A stretch of 64,000 nucleotides of DNA from Cryptomeria japonica (taxonomy: Eukaryota > Streptophyta > Pinopsida > Cupressales > Cupressaceae), in the NCBI RefSeq assembly GCF_030272615.1, contig NC_081406.1:219116997-219180996 (forward strand). The letters run 5' to 3'. Made by a program: the position numbers and the translations under genes. The number at the start of each line of letters is the position of its first letter. Positions within the stretch are counted from its first letter, which is position 1. Positions 24,202 through 35,656 of the stretch are shown here, in pieces. The notes below the pieces were generated by a model. It did not search any database and was not told the DNA's origin. It saw only the letters and a program-made list of their open reading frames with translations.

Positions 24202-24684
24202 AGTGCCACATCCTCCTTCTCAATAGGTCACTTTGGGCTGGCTGCTATGCTATGTTGTTGGTGGGAAATTTAAATTCAAATTGGATGGGCTACACCAAGT
24301 TGTCTTCAAGTGGTCCCCACCTTCTCTATCCGATATCATCATGGTTGGCCACCTATTTCTATGTCGTCGATGGGTTGGAGTGCCAACTTTTAATCATTAA
24401 TCACAACAAGGACTCTAATTATTACCTTAACTGGAACCTAAGATCTCTCTATAATGACAATCTTTGCAAGTTGGCAAAGATATCAAGAGGTGTCCCTTAG
24501 CATGCTTCTCGGAGCTGGCAGATGCATTCCTTGGGAAATACCACTAAAAATAATTATTGCACCTTGCACAATATTTTGGCTAATTTCTGGTTGTTTTCTC
24601 TTAACTCTAGCTCTAGTTTTTCCCTCTTGCATTTCTCTTTTCAGGCTCGCATTGCATCTCAACTTCACTCTGGAGGAAGCTATC
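24202..24684 (+). other. LINE ORF2-ORF3 interval with a splice-acceptor-like end
   Basis: No continuous coding frame. The last 80 bp are pyrimidine-rich and end in atttctcttttcag (AG at 24643-24644), a good match to a plant 3' splice site, 41 bp before the proposed ORF3 ATG. This could allow ORF3 to be expressed from a spliced RNA. That is inference only; a 5' splice site was not identified. Confidence 0.4.
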
Positions 24685-25884
24685 ATGGGGGGGGATTTAG
24701 TCTAGGAGGAACTAGACATTATTGACGACTATGTTTGTTACGACTTGTGCATTTGGATGTATGCTAAAGAAGGAGGACTTATCCCATTCATGGAAGCCAT
24801 GAAGGGGTTAGATGAAAACCTCTCCAGGCAGTTTGTCAACATCTGGAAGGATGGGAGGGTGGTCATGGAGGACATTTCATTTGAAATTAGTGAGGAAGTT
24901 ATCACCCAGGCTATGGGTCTCTCTATAGAAAATAGGATGTGGAAGAAAACCAGTAGGGTTGTGGACGAGAACAACATGAACCACTTCTTCAAAAAGGGTA
25001 AGGATCTGGCTAGAATGTGTGGGGGTTTCAATAGGGAATGTTTACCCTACCCATGGGATCAGGTTTGCAAAATCATTGTGAAATACTTTACCCTCAAGGG
25101 AAGGTATGGTGTTTTCTACTATTATCATTTCTCACTGCTCAATCACTTTCACAACCATGACACCATTTATTTTGTGTTCTTCCTACTACATGATCTTGAA
25201 TATACTGTTAAAGATGTCCACAATTGTATGACTCAAGAGGGTAATTTTACCATTCTCTACCAGGGGATGATTTTTTGGCTATACAATTTTCACAAGGCCC
25301 TTTGTCCCCCTAAACCTATCTCGGTTCAACCTGCCCCCTCCATTCTGGGTCCCCCTAAGGGCCCTAAAAAAGGCCTCAAAAAGTCTTCAAAAAAGTTGAT
25401 GACGCCTTGTCAATCCCTTGACAAGGCCCACCCTGCCCCTTCAAAATTGAGGATAAAAACAAAAGCAACCCTTACCTACCTTAACACCACCTACAATTAC
25501 ACCTACACTTGCACCTACATAACTCTTTCTATTTAAGCAACTCATAACTCACTAACCCATATGAAGCCTTCTATTGTGAAACACACCTCCAAGAAACCCA
25601 GAAAGGAACCCAAAATCCTTCTTTGATGTGGAGAATGTTATCACCTTGTGAAGATCCCACAAATTTACTAACAAACCTCGGATGAAGAAAATCATCGTGA
25701 GAAAGAATTACACCAACGAAGAAGAGGATGATTATGAGAAAGTGGAAAGTGAAAAGGGGGAGGAGGAAATGGAGGCTATGGAGGGATCAGATTCCTCCAA
25801 TTTGGGAACTAATATCCCTAACTCGGAGACCATTAAGGAGGATATTAAGAACACCTCCCCTCATTCTAACACTTCCTTGCCCCA

Positions 25885-27200
25885 TGTTGGCAATATTGCA
25901 CTATAGCAGACAATGAAAGATTGTTGGCATTTTAATAAGGATATTGAGAAGGTTGTTGATGATTATGGATATAACTGAGTAAAGATGTTTACTGTCTTGA
26001 TATTATTATTTTGTCATTGATGTCAAGGAATTGATTTTCTAATTTAGTATGATGTTGCCATATCATGAGAAGTATGAATTGAATAATATATAGATGTCAG
26101 TAAAAGACACTAGAAAGAATATGATGAATAAGGGGATGAATAAGGTATTCAATGGGCAACTAGTACTGAGTCAGACAATGATGAGATCATGATGTTTTAG
26201 ATTGTTTTAACATCATACATATGTTGTAAATTGTAAAGGTCAATACTATACTATGTTTTCAAGCAAAGAACCTAGTCGGTAAACACTAAGGAACCTAGTC
26301 GGTAAACCCTAAGGTTATCGCTATCAGTTAATGAAGGCGGAATGTCTACCGAGTGAAGTTTAGTATTCACCGAGTTGTTACCAAGTTGTAACCGAGCTAT
26401 AACAAAATGCATTAAATGTTTTCATGCGTTATTTAATGAAGGAAGCTAATGAGCTGGAACTTATTAAATGATTGGTGAGCCGTGAATGAATTTTGTTAAC
26501 GAATCTAAGGCAAAGGAAAGTTGGCATGAAGACCTACAGCTCAAATTGAACCGCAATACCCTGGCACAAGTTCCAAGACTAATATGCAAGTTCCAAGGTG
26601 GGGTAAAATGTTTTCAGATCAAAAGATGCATTGAACCTGGACAAGATAGAAGATCTGATTGCTATGATTGATCATGGGAAATGTGATCAAGGAGATTAAG
26701 CGGTTACCTAATTGTTTATAAATAGGAAACTATTGATAAACAATGAATGTGGGCAAGTGTATGCACAGGGATGCTACATTGTGATTACCGAGCACAGAAG
26801 CTTGAAGACCTGTTAGAATAATAGAGTATAGAAGCCCAGCAGATAGACAAGATTAGTTCTATGTCTAGATTGTATTGAACAAATAGGAATCTGCTTTAGC
26901 ATTTTAGATGTGAAGTTATAGATAGATTTTATTACTGTTATTTTGTGAAAGTGACATAAAATCTCTTAACCGAGTGGACTTAACAGTCTTATATGTAAAA
27001 CCCTCTAGCAAGGTGACATTCTAATTGAGTGTTTGAAATCCTTTAACAAGGTCACTTCTAACAAGGTGAAGATCCTAACAGATCTGAGGGAAATCCCTTA
27101 ACTGGGTCACATCTAGCAATGTGTTTGTAATCATTAACAGGATTTGCTTTTAACCGAGCATACTCTAAAAGAGTATATTTCTTAGTGGGTCCGAAATCCT
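25885..27200 (+). repeat. 5' LTR of Copia A (3'-truncated)
   Basis: Aligned with the 3' LTR without net indels up to gtccgaaatcct. After 27200 the sequence jumps into gag instead of continuing with the last 235 bp of the LTR. It contains two tandem copies of an aacctagtcggtaaac unit of 23 bp (26269-26313) and several ACCGAG words. Confidence 0.92.
26717..26725 (+). promoter_or_regulatory. TATA box in Copia A 5' LTR
   Basis: TATAAATAG in the context attgtttataaataggaaac, repeated in the 3' LTR at 31966-31974 and in the Copia B 5' LTR at 45572-45579. It sits about 830 bp into the LTR, consistent with a long U3. Confidence 0.6.
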
Positions 27201-30200
27201 TCTCTGAAGGAGATCACAGTGGAGCAAGTGAAAGATTTCGCAAGAACATGGAAGCAGTACATAAACTGTATGAGGAAATCAGAAAGCAAGAAGAGTTTGA
27301 AGCATTATTAGCCAAAAGGTTACCAAGAGGTAAAGGTAAGTATAAAGGAAAACTACCTTTGAAATGTTTCAATTGTGATAAGATAGGACATATGGCTTCT
27401 AACTATCCTCAGAAAGATTCTATTGAAAAGAGAGATTACCGAGATGATAGACAGAAAGACAATCATTATAGAGGACACCGAGACTTCAGAAGAGATAGAA
27501 AGACATGCTTAATTGTTGATGAGGAATCTAATGATGATAAATCAGATGAGATTGATATAGAGGAAGTAGTTTATGTGGCTATCAAGGATGGATTAGATGA
27601 AGAAAGGTATGAAGAAAAAGCCCTAATATCTCACATAAACACTAATGATTCTTGGATTATAAATAGTGGATGCTCACATCATATGATAGGAGATAAACAC
27701 AAGTTTTTTATGTTAGAAGATTATGATGGAGGCTATGTCAAATTTGGTAATGATGCACCATGTCTAGTGAGAGGTAAAGGATCTATAACACTTCTTGATA
27801 ATGCAAGATGCAATGATGTTTATTGGGTTGAAGGTTTGAAATACAATCTTTTGAGTGTAGCACAACTAAACAATACAGGTTACCAAATAGAATTTCAGAA
27901 GGGAATTGTCAAAGTTCATGACAAGAATGGAAAGTTAGCTACTACTGGGACACAAACAAAAGGTAACACATTTCACCTTGACTCAACTCAGAATAAGTGC
28001 TTGCATGCAAAGATTGATGATACCTGGTTATGGCATAAAAGGTTTTGTCATGTAAATTTTGATAATCTGATCAAAATAAGTAAGAAGCACTCAGTAAGAG
28101 GTCTACCGAGTCTTGAAAAACCTGAGAATGCTATGTGTCAAGGATGCCATATGGGTAAGATGACAAGATCAAGCTTTACAAGTAAGTCTTACACTTCTAA
28201 GGGAATTTTAGATTTAGTGCACACTGATCTTTGTGGTCCTATGAAAGTTCAAAGTTATTATGGTGATAAATATTTCATATTATTTGTGGATGACTATTCA
28301 AGGATGATGTCAGTAATGTTTTTAAAGGAAAAATCAGAAGCTTTTCAAATGTTTAAATGGTACAAGGCAAGAGTTGAAAATGAAACAGGAAGACAATTAA
28401 AATGTCTTAGATCAGATAGAGGAGGAGAGTTCACATTTGATGAGTTCAACTTATTCTGCAATGATCATGGTATTAAAAGACAAGTCTCTGCACCAAGAAC
28501 TCCACAACAGAATGGAATAGCTAAGAGAAGAAATAGATCTATTATGGATTGTGCTAGAACACTAATGATTGAAAAGAAGGTGCCACAAACATTTTGGAGA
28601 GAAGCAATAAGCACAATAGTTTACACCTTGAACCAAGTTCAATTGAAGAAAGGTACTTTGAAGACACCATATGAAATCTAGTATGATAAGAAACCTAATG
28701 TAAGTTATTTTAAAATCTTTGGAAGTAGATGCTATGTTAATAAAGATGATAGAAATGGCAAGTTTGATCAGAAAAGTGAAGAAGGAACATTTCTAGGTTA
28801 TTCTTCTAGAAGCAAAGGATTTAAATGTCTAATCAAATCATCTAACAAAATAGTAGAAAGTGCAAATGTGAAAATTGATGAATTTGTAGAAAGAAATGAT
28901 GAAGGAAATTCCAAGGAACCAAAAGATTATGATGAATTTTTCTATGTTCAACCGAGAAGTCCTACCGAGAAGACTGTTGAAGAAAATGAAGAGAATATCT
29001 AGTTACTGAGTGATGAAGAAGATCATATAGAGCCTATCGAGCCTGTATTAGCCAAGTATGTCAGAAGACATCATGCACCAAGTCAGATTATAGGAGATAA
29101 GGATGATCCAGTGATGACAAGGAACAAACTGAGACAGAACACATGTTTGATATCTGAATTTGAACCGAGAATAGTGAAAGAGGCATTTAACAGTGAAGAT
29201 TGGATAAATGCTATGACAGAAGAGATTGATCAAATCAAGAAGAATGACACATGGACACTAATCCCAAGACCTAAGGACAAGAATGTAATCGGTACAAAGT
29301 GGATTTTTAGAAACAAGCTAAATGAAAAAGGAGAGGTCATTCGAAACAAAGCAAGACTAGTTTGCAAGGGTTATGCTCAAGAAGAAGGAATTGATTATGG
29401 TGAAACTTTTGCACCTATTGCTAGACTTGAAGGAGTAAGAACATTGTTGGCCAATGCTGCTTTCAAGAACTTCAAGGTATATCAAATGGATGTCAAATCT
29501 GCATTTCTAAATGGAATATTAGAAGAAGTTTTTATTGAACAACCTGAAGGATTTGTTGAAGACAATAATAAAGATCAGGTATGTAAATTGAACAAAGCTT
29601 TATATGGTTTGAAACAAGCACCTAGAGCATGGTATGAAAGATTGACCTCTTATTTGATTACGATTGGTTTTACAAGGACAAGTGAGAACAACAACATGTA
29701 CATGAAGAATGATGAAAATGGAATACTAATCTCAGCCATATTTGTTGATGATATTATATTTTGTGGAAATGACTCTTTATGCAAGAACTTTGGAAATGAA
29801 ATGAGCAAAGAATTTGAGATGTCATTAATCGGTGAGATAAAGTATTTTATAGGTTTACAGATACTGCAAATGAAAAATGAGATTTTCATTACTCAATCCA
29901 AGTACATAAAGGAAATCTTGAAGAAATTTGGGATGGAGGATTCAAAACCAGTAAGTACTCCTATGACTACCAACTATAAATTGTCAAAGAATGATGAATC
30001 TGCATCTGTTGATGAGACACTTTTCCGATCCATGATTGGAAAGCTACAATATGTTATTCATAGCAGACCAGATATAGCACATGCAATAGGTATAGTTGCA
30101 AGATTCTCTGCAGATCCTAAGGAAACACACATGACAGCAATCAAAAGAATTTTTAGATACTTGACAGTCACTGAGGATTATGGCTTAGTATATCAGAAAG

Positions 30201-30694
30201 GAAATGATTTTGATTTAAAAGTTTATACTGATGCTGATTGGGTAGGCAACATTGATGACAGAAAAAGCACAAGTGGAGGAGCTTTCTTTTTAGGAGAAAG
30301 ACTAGTGAGTTGGCTTAGCAAGAAACAAGGATGTGTTTCGCAGTCAATAGCAGAAGCTGAATACGTTGCTACAACATTGGATTGTACCAACATTGCATGG
30401 ATCAAAAAATTGTTGGAAGGTATAAATAAGAAAGTTAATGAGCTGGTAACTATATTCTGTGACAATACTAGTGCCATTAATATTTCAAAAAATCTTGTTA
30501 TGCACTCTAAGACAAAGCACATATCTATCAAATATCATTATCTTAGAGAAGAAGCTCAAGAGAAGAAAGTGGTGTCGGAGTATGTTAGCACAAAGGAACA
30601 AATAGCAGATATCTTCACCAAGCCACTACCAAGGGACACTTTTGAATATCTAAGAAGTAAGTTAGGGGTCCTACCCCTATCTTCTACTCACTGA
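27201..30694 (+). pseudogene. Copia A gag-pol polyprotein, nearly one frame
   Basis: Domains in order: gag C-terminus with a zinc knuckle, CFNCDKIGHMASNY (27367-27406), in which the last Cys is Tyr. Protease follows (WIINSGCSHHM, 27653), with Asn in place of the active-site Asp. Integrase has LWHKRFCHVNF, CQGCHMGKM, LVHTDLCGPM, LRSDRGGEF and TPQQNGIAKRRNRS; the catalytic Glu is replaced by Lys at 28523-28525. RT runs from 29190, with intact [11 protein letters not shown]. RNase H has [25 protein letters not shown] and [12 protein letters not shown], and the stop is at 30694. Two TAG codons break the frame (28679, Trp expected; 29000). Gag N-terminus is deleted. RT and RNase H motifs survive, while nucleocapsid, protease and integrase each lost a key residue. 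Confidence 0.95.
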
Positions 30695-30922
30695 CCAAGT
30701 GTGGTGAAAGCATCAATCTGATAACTCTATCGAATATCTTTTGGGAGTTGATGTTGATTTATACAGTTTAGGATGTTTTCTAAAGGTATACAAGAAATAT
30801 TATAGGGAACATGAATTGAAGACAAAATGCTCTGACTGAGACTCAGTTGATACACAACAACAGGAAATAATTTCTTACAGAAAGAAATTATGGTTTAGTT
30901 CTTTACTTTTTGGCATTGTTAT

Positions 30923-30936
30923 CAAAGGGGGAGAAG
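30923..30936 (+). other. upstream polypurine-like tract of Copia A
   Basis: caaagggggagaag, about 200 bp before the LTR-proximal tract. The interval is filled with agaagact words. The arrangement matches Copia B and Copia C. Confidence 0.55.
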
Positions 30937-31121
30937 ACTAATATAGAGGAAGAAGACCTATCAAGGGAGAAGACTAAAAGAAAACTGAAGCAGACTATAG
31001 ATTGGAAAGAAGACTGAAAACATGAGAAATCTAATCTATGGGGGGGAGCATTTCAGCATTTCAAAATCACAACAATCCAAATTTTTTAAAGGTCAAATCA
31101 ATTGGTTTTGCCATCAATGCC

Positions 31122-31133
31122 AAAGGGGGAGAT
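31122..31133 (+). other. polypurine tract of Copia A
   Basis: aaagggggagat directly before the 3' LTR start TGTTGGC at 31134, the standard plus-strand primer position. Confidence 0.85.
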
Positions 31134-32684
31134 TGTTGGCAATATTGCACTATAACAGACAATGAAAGATTGTTGGCATTTTAATAAGGATATTGAGAAG
31201 GTTGTTGATGATTATGGATATAACTGATTAAAGATGTTTACTGTCTTGATATTATTATTTTGTCATTGATGTCAAGGAATTGGTTTTCTAATTCAGTATG
31301 ATGTTGCCATATCATGAGAAGTATGAATTGAATAATATATAGATGTCGGTAAAAGACACAGGAAAGAATATGATGAATAAGGGGATGAATAAGGTATTCA
31401 ATGGGCAACTAGTACCAAGTCAGACAATAATGAGATCATGATGTTTTAGATTGTTTTAACATCATACATATGTTGTAAATTGTAAAGGTCAATACTATAC
31501 TATGTTTTCAAGAAAAGAACCTAGTCGGTAAACCCTAAGGAACCTAGTCGGTAAACCCTAAGGTTATCGCTATCGGTTAATGAAGGCAGAATGTCTACCG
31601 AGTGAAGTTTAGTATTCACCGAGTTGTTACCGAGTTGTAACTAAGCTATAACATAATGCATTAAATGTTTTCATGTGTTATTTAATGAAGGAAGCTAATG
31701 AGCTGGAACTTATTAAATGATTGATGAGCCATGAATGAATTTTGTTAATGAATCTGAGGCAAAGGAAAGTTGGCATGGAGATCCATAGCTCAAATTGAAC
31801 CCCAATACCCTGGCACAAGTTCCAAGACTAATATGCTAGTTCCAAGGCGGGGTAAAACATTTTTAGATCGAAAGATGCATTGAACCTGGACAAGATAGAA
31901 GATCTGATGGCTATGATTGATCATGGGAAATGTGATCAAGGAGATTAAGCAGTTACCTAATTGTTTATAAATAGGAAACTATTGATAAACAATGAATGCA
32001 GGCAAGTGTATGCACATGGATGCTACATAGTGATTACCGAGCACAGAAGCTTGAAGACCTATTAGAATAATTGAGTACAGAAGCCCAGTAGATAGACAAG
32101 ATTAGTTCTATGTCTAGATTGTATTGAACAAATAGGAATCTGCTTTAGCATTTTAGATGTGAAGTTGTAGATAGATTTTATTACTGTTATTTTGTGAAAG
32201 TGACATAAAATCTCTTAACCGAGTGGACTTAATAGTCTTATATGTAAAACCCTCTAGCAAGGTGACATTTTGATTGAGTGTTTGAAATCCTTTAACAAGG
32301 TCACTTCTAACAAGGTGAAGATCCTAACAGATTTGAGGGAAATCCCTTAACTGGGTCACATCTAGCAATGTGTTTGTAATCTTTAACAAGATTTTCTTTT
32401 AACTGAGCATACTCTAAAAGAGTATATTTCTTAGTGGGTCCGAAATCCTACTGTGGTTTTTCCCTATTTGGGTTTCCATGTTAAATCTGGTGTTATGAGG
32501 TTTATGATGTTTATATGCTTTTGAGTTTGCATGTTTAACAGTTTTGGTTATATTACTGAAGTATATGTTACCAAGGTTGAATCTGATGTTTTATATGGAT
32601 GATTAAGTTTGTATGATTCACTCTACCCCCCTCTCATCTTGTTGGCTATTGGATCTGTACTTATATTAAGTATTAGAACTATCA
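31134..32684 (+). repeat. 3' LTR of Copia A (complete, 1,551 bp)
   Basis: TGTTGGCAATATTGC to AGAACTATCA. It includes a TATA box at 31966-31974. Near its start a second TTGTTGGCAT follows a decayed purine tract (aatgaaagat), showing a duplicated LTR head. Confidence 0.95.
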
Positions 32685-32990
32685 CCCCACACCTCTGAGG
32701 GGGATGGAAGGAATTCTTAAGGTAGGGAGACTGTTGCTGATGGCGGGGAGAAGGAAGAGGTAGTGCAATTTTTGGGTTGCAGTGCTATCTCTGAAGACTT
32801 AAATGGTGTTAAGAAAAAATTGGAGTACTTGGAGTCCTATGTTAACAAAATTGGGAAATTCATCGTCAAAGTGATGCACTCATCGGCTACCTCTCTATGG
32901 TTGCTCCAGGATAAGGCTGATCAGGGCAGGTTGGAAAGAGACACCACTAAGGAACTATTCCAGTTCCTGGTGGATGATCGGATGACTTGA

Positions 32991-33338
32991 CCGAGCTTAT
33001 GCTCTCTGAGAATATGGGTGCTGATAATTAGGTTGTATGGTTGGTTCTTTTCTTTTTTGCTATAGTTTTTGTCACTGGAATGACCAGTTCCATGGTAATA
33101 TTGCTACTCTTAATAGTTTTTATAGTATTGACAATATGTTGGTTTATGACTTCTTATGGCGCTTGTTGGATGAGATTGGTTTCAATCTCAAGTTATCCAA
33201 TAGCGGTAGGTAGTTCTTGTTTTTGAAAACTAAAGTTGGGATTGGATAACTACCGCTAGGCAGTTGTGTGTGTGTTGGTAGTGATTTTTTTTGTTTCCTT
33301 CAAGCCAACCCTCGGTTTTGGCTGCTTTATAATAAAAA
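32991..33338 (+). other. LINE 3' UTR and A-rich tail
   Basis: Follows the ORF3 stop and ends tttataataaaaaa just before the right target duplication. The hydrophobic frame at 33041-33226 shows no family match and is probably translated T-rich UTR. A tail interrupted by T residues suggests an old insertion. Confidence 0.6.
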
Positions 33339-33356
33339 ACCTATTGTGGAGCTATT
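33339..33356. repeat. right target-site duplication of the LINE
   Basis: acctattgtggagctatt, matching 16821-16838 at 17 of 18 positions. Confidence 0.8.
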
Positions 33357-34609
33357 TCAACGTACAACTTGTGAAATCTATGAAGAATTAGGGGGGTTTT
33401 TGTAGAAGAAAACATTGTTGGTGTTAAAGATCTTAATAGTAAATAGACAAGGAGAATCGAGCATCGCACTATAACCTCTTGTTTTGTACACGTATACCAT
33501 GTTCTAGAATTAACGGTATGTTGTTATGGTTAAGTAATGTATTTGCATAAGTAAATATTATCTAGTAGATCACCCTTATTCATCTATAATAGTCAACTAA
33601 TTGTTAATCTTATATTCTCGAGTTTCTTGTGAAATATACTTTGAATTTCTAATTTTAGAAGAAGTTTCTATATGAAATTCTGACAAATAGTTTCATGATG
33701 GTTCTAACCACTTTTTGTTTTTCCCATATCCCATTATCATTAAATTCCATCAAAAGACAACTCTTTAGCCATGATTAATTGCTTGCCTCATCTATGTGTA
33801 CTTTTGGTTATGAGACAACTTATTTGAATTTTTGGACACTTGCTCAAATCTTCTTCCTACCCTTACTGGATTGACCTTTCATATTTTTAGAGTAAGGTAA
33901 ATAGTCCTCAATCTTAGGGAGTATTAGTGTAGAATAAATAAAATACTCAAACCATATTTAATTAGCAAGGTATTCTTTTCTAATTTCTTGAGTAGAAGCT
34001 TTATTTCTTGAAGGATTATGAGGTATTCTTGTATAGAGAGATGCTCACTTGGTATCTTTTAAACTGAATTATTAATTTTACTTGAAGACTTATATAATAG
34101 GGGGAATTGTGAAGTTCTATAGTTAGTTTGGTCATGAAATCAGATGATTTGGTATTATTATCTATGATTTCTAATAGACAGGGTATGAAGAACTGAGTTG
34201 TTATGTCAAAACTAGTGGGGTATTTGTTAATTCTTAGTGAATTTTACTTAAGGAAAGTAATGATGGTTATAAGTTGAATCAAGTGATAAAAAAAAATGTC
34301 TTCTCTATTTTAGTCCTGCCCAAAGGAATGGTTAGGTTCTTATGTATTTTTGATATAGAACTGATTCAATAAGTAAGCCTAACTATGTTTTTTTTAAAAA
34401 ATCTTTAGCTAAGAATTTAGTTTTATATCCATTTGATAATATGGAGAGATTGCAAACTTCTTTACACTAAAATCCTCTTGAGTAAGTTTAAGGCATGAGT
34501 TATCATTATCATCTTGAAATTATGAAAGTAGTTAAAAATTTTGATTTGAAGTTAGAAATGAGTACTATATGTCTATTGTTATGAAGTAAATTAAAATTCC
34601 TATGGCATA
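33357..34609. other. AT-rich spacer, no gene seen
   Basis: This is host sequence between the LINE and Tat1. No reading frame with recognisable motifs, no repeat structure and no LTR boundary were seen. Its right edge carries the gtagt target copy of Tat1 at 34610-34614. Confidence 0.5.
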
Positions 34610-34614
34610 GTAGT

Positions 34615-35643
34615 TGTGAGTGTTAAAAGTGGATCTGTATCTGTATCTGAATACACAACACTTCAGTTAAGTCATTATATGCATGATTAGTAAATCAATA
34701 ATCAATAATGAACAATAAACCATTACAAAATGACCTATTGCCTTCTAGTAGATGCGAGTTTTAGTCTTGCTCTCAGATTTCATATGCAATACCAGTGACT
34801 AGACAAAATCTAAATGAAGGATTTAATCTATATGAGCATGAATTTGAGCTAAATAGATGCAAGATTTAAACTAGATATGCAAGATTTAAGCTAACATGAT
34901 TTAAGCAAAATTAAGCTAGATGATTAACTAAGGATGCAATAACTAATATGTAATATCTCAATGCAAAAATTTCAATGAACCTAAAGCAAAAAACAACATG
35001 ATAACAATATATTCTCTAGGATTCTTGAATGAGAAATGAAGGCCTGAATTTATAGAAAATCCAGAAAGAAACCAACGACTGAGATCAAATGATGATGAGC
35101 GGTCAAGATTTTCCAGGAGGAAGCACAATCCAGGTGAATTGATGTGATTGGATTGTTTTCTTAGTTTTAAAGGAAATTGAACTAAAATAAAGTTGAAATT
35201 GGAAAAAAACTGATTTATTCTCTATTTCATTCAATTTTGATATTTAAATGTTTTAATTATTTTTTTTGAGATTTTTCTTCAATTTTTAAATTGATTATCA
35301 AGACTATCTCCAATTGATTTCTTTTCTCAAATTTTAATTCTTTTTTTGTCAATTAATTCATTTTTTGATGATTTAATGGCAAATTTGATTGATTTAATTA
35401 AATATACTAGGATATTCAATAAAATAAATAGGATAATTGTTTAAAAACGATTTACTTGGAATGTTCAATTAATTAGATAAATATTTAATTAATATCAGTT
35501 GATTTATTTGCCATGTGACATTTGATAATTTAAGAAATTAATTGTGTGCTCAAGATTAATTTTAATTACCTTTGGTTAGGACCTTGGTGATGTTGTTGAG
35601 ATTAGGGGCCCATGGTTTAGATGACCATTTTTAGGGTATTACA
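34615..35643 (-). repeat. 3' LTR of Tat1
   Basis: On the plus strand it runs from tgtgagtgttaaaagtgg to agggtattaca; read on the minus strand it is TGTAATACCC to CTCACA. It has two copies of the tgtatc hexamer where the 5' LTR has three. A TATA-like TATAAATT is at 35047-35054. Confidence 0.93.
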
Positions 35644-35656
35644 TTTTCCCCTCTTT
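35644..35656 (-). other. polypurine tract of Tat1
   Basis: Minus-strand aaagaggggaaaa directly before the 3' LTR start TGTAATACC. Confidence 0.8.

Larger units (their letters stand above)
25885..32684 (+). mobile_element. Copia A, LTR retrotransposon inserted in LINE ORF3
   Basis: This 6,800-bp element runs from TGTTGGCAATATTGC to AGAACTATCA, flanked by perfect 5-bp duplications cccca (25880-25884 and 32685-32689). The 3' LTR is complete at 1,551 bp. The 5' LTR is cut after 1,316 bp, and the LTR end, primer-binding site and gag start are deleted. One long frame encodes the gag C-terminus, protease, integrase, RT and RNase H. The LTRs differ at only a few percent of positions by eye, so it is younger than the host LINE. 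It belongs to the same family as Copia B (44785-50162). Confidence 0.95.
24685..32990 (+). pseudogene. LINE third ORF (unknown protein), split by Copia A
   Basis: I do not recognise the family. The proposed start is ATG 24685 (MGGDLV, a TAG, then EELDIIDDYVCYD). The N-terminal globular domain of about 220 residues contains RQFVNIWKDGRVVMEDISF, EEVITQAMGLS, FFKKGKDLARMCGGF and YFTLKGRYGVFYYYH. A Pro/Lys-rich linker (PKGPKKGLKKSSKKL, about 25360) follows, then a frameshift before 25682. Next is an acidic segment (NEEEDDYEKVES, EKGEEEMEAMEGS). Copia A enters at 25885. Past its right target copy the same frame continues at 32690, with one TAA at 32718-32720, into a coiled-coil-like tail (EDLNGVKKKLEYLESYVNK) ending at 32990. 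It is about 500 codons without the insert. It lies within the LINE target duplications, so it is probably LINE-encoded. Confidence 0.7.
16839..33338 (+). mobile_element. plant L1-type LINE with three ORFs, split by a solo LTR and Copia A
   Basis: The order is a 5' UTR, then ORF1 (DUF4283 plus zinc knuckle). ORF2 follows, with endonuclease, reverse transcriptase, zf-RVT and RNase H. A third ORF comes next, then a 3' UTR and the tail tttataataaaaaa. Near-identical 18-bp duplications flank the unit. It spans 16.5 kb, but subtracting the LTR at 19070-20516 and Copia A at 25885-32684, each with its 5-bp duplication, leaves about 8.2 kb. That is long for a plant L1, the excess being the third ORF. 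Both nested insertions can be removed conceptually with the reading frame intact, which confirms order of insertion. All ORFs carry stops or frameshifts, so the copy is dead. Confidence 0.85.

Noticed and set aside
24685..32990. ORF3 as an ordinary single-copy host gene next to a LINE
   Set aside because: The LINE target duplication lies beyond its 3' end, directly after an A-rich tail, which favours a LINE-encoded ORF. Kept as the main alternative.
33041..33226. Hydrophobic 61-codon ORF
   Set aside because: T-rich LINE 3' UTR; non-ATG start and no motif.
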